DNA from: Teratosphaeria epicoccoides | Lineage: Eukaryota; Ascomycota; Dothideomycetes; Mycosphaerellales; Teratosphaeriaceae | Direction: 5' to 3' | Assembly (NCBI GenBank): GCA_021401465.1 | Contig: JADDMT010000007.1 | Coordinates: forward strand, 62,001 to 126,000 | Length of the DNA: 64,000 bases | In this document: positions 9,493 through 18,855 of the stretch, piece by piece | Numbering within the stretch: the first letter of the stretch is position 1 | Layout: the number at the start of each line of letters is the position of its first letter | The notes under the pieces: generated by a model | Seen by the model: the letters and a program-made list of their open reading frames with translations, nothing else | Database searches by the model: none | What the model was told of the DNA's origin: nothing | Made by a program: the position numbers and the translations under genes

Positions 9493-10752
9493 CTTTCACA
9501 TGCAAATCAGCGCGTTCAGGCAACGGCGTTTGCCATTACTAAGCCTTAACCACTGTCTTCCCGAATCACAGCACTCCTCCGTCGCGATTCGATTTTCGGC
9601 GAGATAAATAGCAACTTCCAGGACTTCAGTCCATAGTGCTATCACGGTCAATCTGCGGTCGGAACAGTACGAGAGATTCTTCACTCCTTCAGCTGCCACG
9701 GACAATCATGACACGACCATACACAAAGGCCACTCGGATGCAGCCACGCCAGGCGTCCCGACACTATTATTGCTTCCGCAAGAGCCGCAAGACGAGATCT
9801 TCGGCATGGCCTGTTCCTTCAGACAGCGGCGGGGAGTCTTCGGTCATCTCGCGATATTAATGGGCCCGTCAAGAATAGCAGAGGAAGCGTGAGGATCGCG
9901 AGAACTACATTAAGTAACCCTTGCGGTACAAAGTAGACGAATTCATGGCGTCCAAGACATTTTTTGTCGCGGCATCACACGCATGGGTGGAGAGTCATCC
10001 AGAGCACATGCATTATACCTCGTCAGGCATTCAATTTGCCTTTGTTCGAGAATTTGCTGTGCCCGAATACATCCCAAGCTGGACCCCGAGCCTGCCGAAC
10101 TTGAGACCGCTGCGATCTGACGTGCTTGAAGAACACGTGTAAGTGTTAGAAGATACGCTCGCCGACTCTCAGTTCGACGCCCTGATCAAGATGCATGCTC
10201 TGGACAAGTTCGTTGGACTGACCAAGTTCAATGACATGCTGTCACTGTCAGCAGTTTATCGAGAAACCCTTTCTCGACAACATTGCCCGAACCAACGACT
10301 ATCTATGTCCCAAGGTGACCATACCCAAGCCAAGCGACGCGGAAGAAGACTTGCTCTGGTAATGTGCCACAATCCGTAGTCCCCGTGGCTTGGAGCCACT
10401 CTATATCGGCTCCGCTGCCAATACGAGCGAGATAGGTCCAGAGTATACTGTAGCCAGAATATGCGATCACCTGCCAAACATCATGTTCGACGACAAGCAG
10501 GTCGTGAATTTCCTGGAGGTAGGGCTCTCAAGAGGATACAAGCCTGCAATGGCAAGACGACTGCTGAGAAACAGGGAGGCGTCTGGACAGCCTCCATCGC
10601 GTTGATGAGAGATCTCCTTCTTGTCGCTTCGCCCGTGGGATTTGTATGGTATCGCTAACATTTTTGTTAAGTCTTTTGTTGCTGAGTCAAGGACTTGGAT
10701 CAAGGAGGCCAAAGACCCTGGCAATGATGACTGTGAAATATCAAACACATGA
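9493..10752 (+). pseudogene. Decayed tandem copy of the F-box-like gene
   Basis: Several broken frames line up with the gene at 7794-9401 in the same order. Around 9765-9800, LLLPQEPQDEIFGMA matches TLPQELQDQIFDFA. At 9921-10030, KVDEFMASKTFFVAASHAWV matches KVEEFMVSKRFFVAATRAWV. At 10080-10200, LPNLRPLR and VLEDTLADSQ match LPRLRSLR and VLEDRLTDAE. Near 10390, GLEPLYIGS matches the intact gene's ALYLGS region, and near 10690 SRTWIKEAKD matches VIAWIKEAKT. The segments lie in different frames and are separated by stops (for example TAA at 10141 and after 9860). The region matching the intact gene's C-terminal part and membrane anchor is absent. The upstream flank is also duplicated. This is a pseudogene, not a working gene. 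Confidence 0.8.
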
Positions 10753-11757
10753 GCTTCGCTCTAGCATGACGCAGAGGGACTGTGAACACAATGTTCGATT
10801 GGTTGTTTGCATATGATGGCTCAGAATCCAGTCCCTGATTCTGCTGGGTCCCGAGTCCAAAAGCCGAGCGACTGAACGCAACTGAAGAGAGCCCGTCGAT
10901 GCGTCGTCAAAGCGCAGTGTCGCGACTACTCCAGCGGTATGAAACTTTTCTCGGTTCTCAAAATCTCCTGAAGCAAAGGCAATATCCAACCTGTTCATTG
11001 TCGCGAAGAGCGGTTTTGCTACTGCAGGGGCGTAACAAGCCGGACTTGACTCAGGCCATTGCAGAGCCATTGCATCAGTCTTGGGTGGCGAGCATTCAAT
11101 GCATGCGGGCCTGTCAGGTGTCGACTCCAAGGCATGGGTCCAATATCTGATGCATCTACCTCTTCACAAGCATCCCCAAGTCCGTCACCACCCTGACTTA
11201 CCTAGAGCATATCACAGCTCGGAATCCTTCACGCTAGCAAATCGACCACTCAAGGGGCCTGCAAACCTCAGGACTCTGACCTGGGAACAATGATAACGGC
11301 TTTTCGCAACTTACACTCCTCTTCAGTGGCTTGGGTATGACAAGCTCAGAAGGCGGAATTGGTACACAGCGATCGTCAAGACAGCAGTGGAAGGTTTCGT
11401 CGGGAAAAACGCTGTCGCAGTATCAGTGAGTATGCAAAGCATCTTTGGTGGATACTCCTCTGCGCCCATGGTGGCGAATCTCAAGACATTTGCGAGGTCA
11501 AGTCACAGAAGTCGATGGACGTAGAGCACCGAACACTTGGAAATGAAATCATATGGTTTTTGGTTTCCTTGTTCTGGTATCTTACAAAGCCTCCCCTGTG
11601 GCTCGCGAAGAGGGCAAGACAAGTCGCGAATGTCTCTACCTGAGGGCAATGCCCGAGCGCCAACCTTCAAAATCGTTCTGAGCCCGACCAGTGACCTCAA
11701 CAGATTCCTTCTGGCCCTCCGTTACCTGCTGCGACGAGAAGCAAGTGCCCGTCAACC
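10753..11757. other. Gene-poor spacer, possible unrecognised relics
   Basis: No frame here is convincing. A short plus-strand piece near 11260-11290 (NLRTLTWE) has the look of an F-box-like leucine-rich segment, but it is followed at once by stops. I see no repeat or RNA gene. Confidence 0.35.
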
Positions 11758-12342
11758 CTATCGCAGACTCGTGGTGGTTCGCTCCTTCGACTTGATGAGC
11801 CAGGCATATCCGAAGGTGATCAGAAGGAAGACTGCGAGGAGTGTCCACAATGCCAGCAGGCGGTGGGACTTGCGCTTGTCCACGGGTTTCTCTGTCCGCT
11901 CTCCGGCCTTTGTTGGTGACGACGATGCTGTAGAGTCCCGGCGACCGCGCACTTGATAAGCTGCTGACTGAGTGGGTGGCGGTGTGGACTTGCGCGCGGT
12001 CTTTCTCCTCTTGTTCCTTTTGCTTGTTTTCGAGCTTCCGGGGCTAGCTCGAGACGTGCTGGCCGAGGCATGTTCCTGCTCTATCACATCGAACACATCG
12101 AAGCCGGGAACCTGGAATCTTGAGCTTGTGAATAGCGTGGCAGCATCTGGTGCTTCCTCGAATGCTTGTTGTTTTGGAGACTTGTCGCTGTTCAGATGGA
12201 AACGCTTCGGCTTGACCTCCGTCCAGATCTGTTCGCCCCTAAGCTCGTCGCGCATTGATTGGGCGCCAAACGGAACGCCTTTGGCTATGTCATCCAAAAT
12301 CTCCGACGGAAAGTCGATGACTGAGTCGTGTGCGCAGTCCAT
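11758..12342 (-). CDS. Small basic protein with C-terminal membrane anchor (tail-anchored-like)
   Basis: Single exon, 194 residues, ATG at 12342; an in-frame TAG lies upstream, so the start is not further 5'. Residues ~1-95 are mixed charge (DFPSEILDDIAKGVPFG). Residues ~96-155 are Ser/Arg/Lys-rich and probably disordered (SKTSKRNKRRKTARKS). A single hydrophobic helix (LLALWTLLAVFLLITFGYAW) is followed by a short basic tail (LIKSKERTTTSLR). With no signal peptide this is the layout of a tail-anchored protein, inserted post-translationally with its N-terminus in the cytosol. I do not recognise a family. A TATATAG box lies about 120 bp upstream on the minus strand (near 12461-12468). Confidence 0.6.
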   Translation of the reverse strand: MDCAHDSVIDFPSEILDDIAKGVPFGAQSMRDELRGEQIWTEVKPKRFHLNSDKSPKQQAFEEAPDAATLFTSSRFQVPGFDVFDVIEQEHASASTSRASPGSSKTSKRNKRRKTARKSTPPPTQSAAYQVRGRRDSTASSSPTKAGERTEKPVDKRKSHRLLALWTLLAVFLLITFGYAWLIKSKERTTTSLR

Positions 12343-13078
12343 GCTGTCTGTGAATGCCGCAGGTGCTGCAGACTGGTTGACGTTGCTCTCTTTGAGTGTG
12401 TGACGCGACTATCTGGTGCCGATGACAAGCTGGTGCACCACTGAACTGGCGGAAGGACCCCTATATAAATCCAAAATGGTGGTTAGTGGGTCGCTAGCGC
12501 AGCTGGTAAGACCTTGTTGAGACATCCCACATAGGTCGTTGTAGGTGGCCGTGACAGTCTCGAGCACAACTAGGAGATATTTGCGGGATGGTCATCAACC
12601 TGCGGCTGCTCCGAACCCAAAGCGAATTGCAGAGCTTACCCACTCCGTCGCTCGATCAAGGTCAGCAAGAGGGGCGAGCTACAGGCAACGCAATTCGTGC
12701 TATTCTCACACTCGGCCGGCCAATGATATCGCTTTGCTACGCAGACAAAGTGCATCGACGGTCTTCATATCCACCTAACAACGATGTGTAGTTGCAGAGG
12801 TCCGCGCTACCCCACCTTGTCGTTATAGCGAGAGATGGCTAGCCGACCGCTAGTGTCCGCCGCTCAGTGCCAATCACAAGACATCTCGTGCCTGCCTCAC
12901 GCGGTCATCCCATGCAGGTGCTCAGGGTCTGATGACGTGCTGAGCCGCGCATCGAGACCAGACTTTCCAAGCTTTCGAGCTTGATGGCCAGTTGATGCTT
13001 ACTCATGTAAACAATCTGAATCTACCACCGCCCTCTGCCCATCCTCCGACACCCAACGCCTAGCAAAGCACATCGAGA
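12343..13078. other. Divergent promoter region (tail-anchored-like gene / J-domain gene)
   Basis: A 736-bp spacer between two divergent genes. It includes a TATA-like element at 12461-12468 and a tRNA A-box look-alike near 12495 (judged not a tRNA). No coding frame is supported. Confidence 0.4.
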
Positions 13079-13792
13079 ATGTCCGCCGAACCACCCGTCG
13101 ACTACTACGCCTCCCTCGAAATCACCTCCACCGCCTCGCAACAACAAATCCGCGACGCCTACAAGAAAGCCGCGCTCCGCCACCACCCTGATCGCGTCCC
13201 CGCCGACTCCCCCGAACGCGCCACCCGCACCAAGAAATTCCAGCAGATAAACGATGCGTACTACACCCTCTCCGATCCCACGCGAAGGAAAGAATACGAC
13301 CTAAGTCGAAACTCTTTCCACGGCTTCTCCTCAAGTAGCTCACAGCAGCAGCCACAAGCGCATGAGGAAGTGCCGCGACCGGGTGATGGCGGCACACAAG
13401 CGGGAGGTGCAGGTGGTGCCTTCCCGTGGTCCTTCTTCAATATGTTCGGCGGCCGAGCCAAGAGCGAGGAGGAGGCGAATAAATACAGCAATGAGCAATT
13501 TGGGTCCGTGTTTGAAGAGATGATGCGGGATGAAGGACTTGCCGACGGCGAAGATAAGCCTACGGGCCACTTTTGGAGTATCGTGGGTGGTATTTCAGGC
13601 GGTGCGATGGGATTCATCGTTGCGAATATGCCGGGAGCCGTTGCGGGGGCTGTGGGAGGGAATCGGTTGGGTGCGATTAGGGATAAGAGGGGGAAGAGTG
13701 TGTATAGTGTTTATCAGGAGCTGGAGCAGCCCGAAAGGATGAGGTTGTTGAGTGAATTGGCTAGTAAGGTGTTTGCGCATGCGATTTCCTAG
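13079..13792 (+). CDS. J-domain (DnaJ/Hsp40) co-chaperone with glycine-rich hydrophobic C-terminal region
   Basis: Single exon, 237 residues. The J domain covers residues ~8-75 (DYYASLEITSTAS...DPTRRKEYDL) and has the HPD catalytic tripeptide at residues 36-38, needed to stimulate Hsp70 ATPase. There is no Gly/Phe-Cys zinc-finger region, so this is a class C (type III) J protein. Residues ~80-110 are Ser/Gln/Gly-rich. Residues ~160-200 form a hydrophobic segment with closely spaced glycines (GGISGGAMGFIVANMPGA), resembling a glycine-zipper membrane-inserting region. The C-terminus is helical and charged. The client compartment is unknown; association with an organelle membrane is inferred. 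It converges on EMC2, with 158 bp between stops. Confidence 0.88.
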   Translation: MSAEPPVDYYASLEITSTASQQQIRDAYKKAALRHHPDRVPADSPERATRTKKFQQINDAYYTLSDPTRRKEYDLSRNSFHGFSSSSSQQQPQAHEEVPRPGDGGTQAGGAGGAFPWSFFNMFGGRAKSEEEANKYSNEQFGSVFEEMMRDEGLADGEDKPTGHFWSIVGGISGGAMGFIVANMPGAVAGAVGGNRLGAIRDKRGKSVYSVYQELEQPERMRLLSELASKVFAHAIS

Positions 13793-13950
13793 ATTGGAGG
13801 AGATCGGCATTTGTTTGTGATGGGCGTTTGGAGACAGTAGGGGTTATCAAATACCACATGGCAGGCATGATACAGCTCGTACGAATAGGCTCACTGGTCA
13901 TCAGGCAATACGACGTCCAAGATCGCGCCAAGGGGTATCTTGTTATCTCT

Positions 13951-14955
13951 CTATCGCTCTATACTCTGCGTACTCCGCTGCAGCAACTGCCTTGCAGCCT
14001 TCACCTCCGCCTCACTATACCCATCCCAGCCCTTCTCACCACTTCCGGCCCTCCTTACAATCTCCCCCAACTTCTTCGTCGCAACCTCATTCAACCTCCT
14101 CACCGTTTCCACACTCGGCGGCTCCAGATCGCCCGTCCCCGGATCCGTTTCACTCCTCTTCCCCTTCCCGCTCCCACCTCCACCCTCCAAAGCCTGCAGC
14201 AGCTTATCCGTGGAGATCTCTAACCCATAATACCCTCGCAGGTAATCATCGCAGAGCTCCAAACTCCTGCAAAATCTCCTCATGCTCTCGCTTAGCAATT
14301 TCATCTGCTCCCCTCCACCGCTGTCACTTTTGTTCGCAGCTAGATAGGTGACTTCGCCGAGTCGAGCGTGCATGTTCCAGGCGTTCGGCGTCACGAGCAG
14401 GACTTCTTCTAAGCAGTAGATCGCTTGCTCGTACATCCCTTCCCGCGCGTAAAGATCCGAGAGCTCAGACCAGGCTTCCGCATCTGTAGGCGATTGATCG
14501 AGGATATTCGTCAAAGCGGCGATGGCATCGGACGTCTTGCCCATAGACCTCAGCAGCGCCGCCCTCCTCTTCCGTATCGGGAACATCGCCGGATCAATCT
14601 TCAACAGGTCATCATAACCTTGCAGCACCTCCACCAAATCTCTCTCATCTTTCGCTGTCGCTTCTTCGTAGAGGCCATTTAGTGCTAGTACGTGTTCGTT
14701 CTCCCCGCCAAATCTCTGAACGAGTTGCGTGAGGATTTCTTTGGCGGTGGGAAAGTCGCCGGTGCGGAGGGAGGCGAGGAAGAGGTTCTCGTAGATTGCC
14801 CATTTTTCTTGCGATTCGTTGCTGATGAAGAGGGAGAGGGGGTAGGGGAGGTTCCAGGTGGATTGAGATTGGACGTAGGATTTTGCGCGTTGGGAGAGGC
14901 TTTGCGTGGCTGCTGGTGAGGTGGAGGGGATGGGTTGGAGGAGGGCGGTGGACAT
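13951..14955 (-). CDS. emc2: ER membrane protein complex subunit 2
   Basis: Single exon, 334 residues from the ATG at 14955 (MSTALLQPIPSTS). The frame extends upstream only with non-ATG codons. The protein is an array of TPR-type helical repeats (ENLFLASLRTGDFPTAKEIL, DLLKIDPAMFPIRKRRAALL, NILDQSPTDAEAWSELSDLY, CLEEVLLVTPNAWNMHARLG), which is the EMC2/TTC35 pattern. EMC2 is the cytosolic scaffold of the ER membrane complex, which inserts tail-anchored and multipass proteins. A Gly-rich, basic insert (GGGGSGKGKRSE) precedes the C-terminal helix. The CorA-like gene ends 236 bp upstream on the same strand. Confidence 0.88.
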   Translation of the reverse strand: MSTALLQPIPSTSPAATQSLSQRAKSYVQSQSTWNLPYPLSLFISNESQEKWAIYENLFLASLRTGDFPTAKEILTQLVQRFGGENEHVLALNGLYEEATAKDERDLVEVLQGYDDLLKIDPAMFPIRKRRAALLRSMGKTSDAIAALTNILDQSPTDAEAWSELSDLYAREGMYEQAIYCLEEVLLVTPNAWNMHARLGEVTYLAANKSDSGGGEQMKLLSESMRRFCRSLELCDDYLRGYYGLEISTDKLLQALEGGGGSGKGKRSETDPGTGDLEPPSVETVRRLNEVATKKLGEIVRRAGSGEKGWDGYSEAEVKAARQLLQRSTQSIER

Positions 14956-15191
14956 TGTGGGTGGTGGATCTGACGGAAGGCTACTGCTTTGGCATTGGAT
15001 TGAATTGCTCGAGGGGGACAGAAAGTTGTGAGACACAGTTGGACATGATCCCTCAAACCACGATCAGTTGAAGCTTCTGATTGGATGCTGGCGCTCGGCC
15101 GCTAAGCATTAGCTAGCGCCCCTCATAGCCTCCGCGTCAGACAGTGATACGTCAGGCTTTTCAGCAGGCCCGTGGATGTTGACATGTCTAT

Positions 15192-16711
15192 CTACGCGGA
15201 CTCGCTCCGACCGCTTACATGGACATCTTTGGGCCGGCTCTTACTGGATGCAGGTGCTAAGCACAAGGCGTTCAGGTATCTCAGATCCACCTTGACAGTG
15301 CAAAGAAATACAATCACGGCGATCAGAGGCAACGTGATGCCAATGTATGCTCCAAACAGTCTCGCGCCAGGCAGAAACTGAAACGCCGGTACGTTCAAGA
15401 TCGACTGCGACGATATACGATGTCAGTGTGTGGCTGAGAAAGCAGACTCGTGGAAGGCAGAGAACCTACGGCTATAAGGCTTGCCGGCAAGAACACACTG
15501 CCCAAAAGAGCAATGAACTTCATATCCTCACTATCCTTCTGTACCGCCATGGCCATGTTAACTTGCAATTGGCTATCGAGTTGCTGAATTAGACTGTGCA
15601 ACATTGTCGATACGTTGTCTACACGATCAACATGATCCATATCTCGGGCCCGCAAACTTTCGAGCTTACGCCACGTCAAGGCAGCCCATTGTTTGAGTGC
15701 GTTGTGGGCCTGCCAATATCTGTCGGAGCAAGGGTCACAGGATGAGAGCGGGAGGGCTTGTTCACAGTACAAGAAGCCTTCTTGGATGGAGATGTGCAGA
15801 TCCTGCCAGATGGCATAGGCGCCTTGCCGGGAAGCTTGCTCGCGGCGACAGGTATGCAAGACTTCGTATAAAGTCTTTAGGTCGCTTGGCTGCTCGTGCT
15901 CGTCGACAGCGGCACCCAAAGTTGTGCGTCGACTGACGCGATCATGTATGCTCCGCACTCGGTCTTCGAGGATGTCCAGGTTTTCCTTGATAGAATTACG
16001 GCGGGCGACAGCATCGCGAACTGTGGCGGCGAGCATAATGCAGGGTAACACCATGGGGTGAAGCGCGCAGTTCTCCAGGGACTTGAGGTCCTCCAGAACA
16101 TTGTTGGCGTGCTCGCGAGAATCTAGGCTCCAGAATGCTGTTGTCCGTTTCGTAGCGGCTTCATGGCGGAGAGCCATAGTCCAGTCGGCTTGGCGAGAGA
16201 GGCAATGTACGACGAGCTCGAATCTTTCCGGCGGTCGGCCGGGGCGCCTCTCGGTGTGAGAGTGGACGGCTGTTGGGAGCCCATCTGCGCAATGGAAATA
16301 TATCGATGGCAGGTTGAGGTCGGCGAATATCTGCTTAGCCGTTGAAGCATTTTTGAAAGGCAGTCTATCTGCGCGGCGGCTGACACGGGTGGGTTGAGTG
16401 CTTTGGATCAGGCAGAGCAATAAGCCTACGCACCTCTGCGCCTTCTGAGTATCTCGCACGAAAGAATCTGGTATGAATTGTGCTTCTGCAGTTGCGCTGG
16501 CGTTCGACTTCTTAGCATTAGATTCTGCGTCGCACTCGATAATCTCGTAGGCGGTACTCGCGGTCTGCCTGAAGATTAAACGCGCTGTGAGCAATTGGGT
16601 GTCGGGTCTGAGTACCTCGTAGCAAGTGATCCGATGAAGCACGCTCTGGTGGGCCTCAAATCTGTCATTTCGCTCAGCATCACGCAAACATCTATCGTCC
16701 AGATCATCCAT
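15192..16711 (-). CDS. CorA-like divalent-cation transporter family protein
   Basis: Exon 1 is 16711-15470 and exon 2 is 15404-15192, joined across a 65-bp intron (GTAGGT...CAG) that lies inside the first membrane helix: SLIA joins to SILNVPAF. The product is 484 residues. The N-terminal ~360 residues are soluble and helical. The end carries two transmembrane helices: TM1 near FIALLGSVFLPASLIASILN and TM2 LFGAYIGITLPLIAVIVFLC. This is the CorA Mg2+ transporter architecture used by many fungal paralogues. The loop has NVPAF rather than the canonical GMN selectivity motif, as in many fungal CorA-like proteins of unknown substrate, so magnesium transport should not be assumed. Confidence 0.75.
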
Positions 16712-18417
16712 GAGACCGTTGATGCTGTAAAAGCTCTTGCTAGGTAAGCAGTGCAGTCCAGCTGCTTCCTCCCAGACCTATAATAAGCTGGACAGCTAAG
16801 GCAGCCATGGCTCCACGGCTCTGCATTACCTGCATAGAACCTGCGTCTTGGCTTGCAGGCCCGCACAGTGATCACAAGCGTAGCTTAGCACCAAGACATG
16901 AAGAACAAAGGCATCCTGTTGAAAAATAGTGTGTACGGTGACAGCGCTGTCGCGCTCAATTCTGAATGTACCACAACTTTGATGCCAGATATATTCTGCC
17001 ATTATGAAGTACCTGTGTTGGCCTTGGGAGCAGATCTGTGCCGTGCACCACATTATGAGTGCCCGGATCGCATCTTGCCAACAAAGCCGCCAAATTGCCC
17101 AAAGCCTTTCGAAAACTTCGATCGTTGAGAAATGATAGCCAGGATTGCTAGAAAGGCAATGTGTGGCGTACCTCTCACATTGCACAGCGCTGAGGCTCAT
17201 CGTGCAATCATGGCTCTTCTGCCCCAAGCCGTCCGGCAAGATCTTGATCTCAGGCAAGCTTCCGCTTCCTCTCTATCATTCTACGGACGTCCTAGCTTGA
17301 TCTCGCTCAGTAGATCCATCCACGAAACGATCGGTACAGTTTGCATCATGAGCGCAAATATGCCTGGGGAGGTGTACGTTGAGGTGGCAAGCCGCCAGTA
17401 CATCTGGCCGGCTTTTAAGGGCACTCCGCTCATCGTGATGCTCTAGAAGAGCCACTATTGTGACGAGTGCCACGAGGTAGTATCTATGCCGTGCTGCGTG
17501 TAATGAAGACATGACGGGCGAGGTGCTAGGTTCGTATAGTATGGTGTCTTTGGCAGACGAGCAGCAAGCGCTGGCATGGTGCTCGTCAGAAGCGACCCGG
17601 TCGCGATCCATGCCATCAGCAAGCGGCCACGCAACACTGCAGCGGCCGGCGCCAAATGGCTTGCCGCGGACTGGTAGCATGTGAAGAGTGTATCTGCGGC
17701 GCATGGTCCATCAGTGAGCTGCCTCAAGGGTTCAGGAAGCCCGAACCCCTCGTAGAATATGGTCTAGACGAGGCGATATAGTACGTCGATTAGGACTGGG
17801 ACGTATGTGCCAAGGGAGGCTCGTCCTGGGCTCCAATACCGCTGCTGCGGAATATACGGCGACACAGGAGCAGCACCGGTGCAGGCACAAGGGATTGTGC
17901 GTGTGTCCGTAACCGGATCGAACTTGTATCTTTCTGGTAGAGAGGTCTGACCTACTAGTAGGTCAAGAAGTGATATAGCACCTATCAGGATCGCGATCGA
18001 CGGACGTACGCGCAGGACGAAGGGTTTGTAATTGAGATCTGTTGGATCGGATAATACTTACATGTCACGTGTGCAAGAGACTCGGAATCGCTCGGATTCG
18101 TCCTGAATCATCCTGATCCATCCACGCAGCGATATATCTCGCGTTCGACGCGGAACAGCCATCGTTGCTGGCATGCAAACCGCTGGTCAGCAATTTCGTC
18201 ATCCCAAGGTGGACTGAAAGAAACGCATTCTTCACTGAACAGCACCAAGATCTGGCACGCATCATTAAGATGCGGAATGGCTCGTACCTGATGCCCTGGC
18301 TACCTGAACCGTAGTTCAGAATGGTTGGTGATATCGAGAAGAGTAGAGAGCGGGATTGCGGTCTGGGCATGCTGGTGATTGCCGGGAAGAAGCCAAGACC
18401 AGTTTCAACCTGGCATC

Positions 18418-18426
18418 ATCAGATAA
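18418..18426 (+). promoter_or_regulatory. Candidate SreA/URBS1-type iron GATA repressor site
   Basis: The sequence ATCAGATAA matches the extended fungal iron-GATA consensus ATCWGATAA and lies about 430 bp upstream of the ferric reductase ATG. By chance about one such match is expected in a 64-kb window on both strands; another occurs inside the coding region near 2301. Only the position makes this one interesting. Confidence 0.4.
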
Positions 18427-18608
18427 GATTACGAAAGATCGAAGGCATTGCCCCTGCTTCTCGCAGATATTCTCTCAAGAGCGCTCAACGGCTTCGGAGG
18501 TGAACGCACTGCCGGAGAGGATACCGCGACTCACTCCGCTGCTGAGATGGCCGATGGAGCAGCTTCATTCGCTGCCGGTACGACTTCGTCCAGATATGCG
18601 ACCCCGCT

Positions 18609-18646
18609 GCTCCCCCTGCCCAACACCGCTCCCCCTGCCCAACACC
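18609..18646. repeat. Perfect 19-bp tandem duplication
   Basis: Two adjacent identical copies of gctccccctgcccaacacc (18609-18627 and 18628-18646), in non-coding DNA about 210 bp upstream of the ferric reductase start. Confidence 0.9.
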
Positions 18647-18855
18647 ATCCATGGTAGCTTGACCGCCTGACCTGTGTCGTGCCTCACAAGGCCCGGATAC
18701 TGCCCTAGCCCACACTAACAGGGTCTTTAAAAGTCGGTCCAGTAGATTGGTGGGGACATAGTCCAACCCGTCCTTGGCAATCGAAGCTGCTATGAAGGAC
18801 CGCTGTCGCCCCAGACGCAGCTTTTGCTGTAACTGCTGTATCGTAAGTCGCAGCC

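Larger units (their letters stand above)
16712..18855. other. Gene-poor spacer upstream of the ferric reductase
   Basis: About 2.1 kb with only short unrelated frames. It holds an iron-type GATA motif (18418-18426) and a perfect 19-bp tandem duplication (18609-18646). It presumably includes the reductase promoter. Confidence 0.45.

Noticed and set aside
12485..12565. tRNA-like stretch: the string tagcgcagctgg matches the tRNA A-box consensus.
   Set aside because: No matching acceptor stem, D-stem pairing or B-box (GGTTCRANNCC) follows at tRNA distance.
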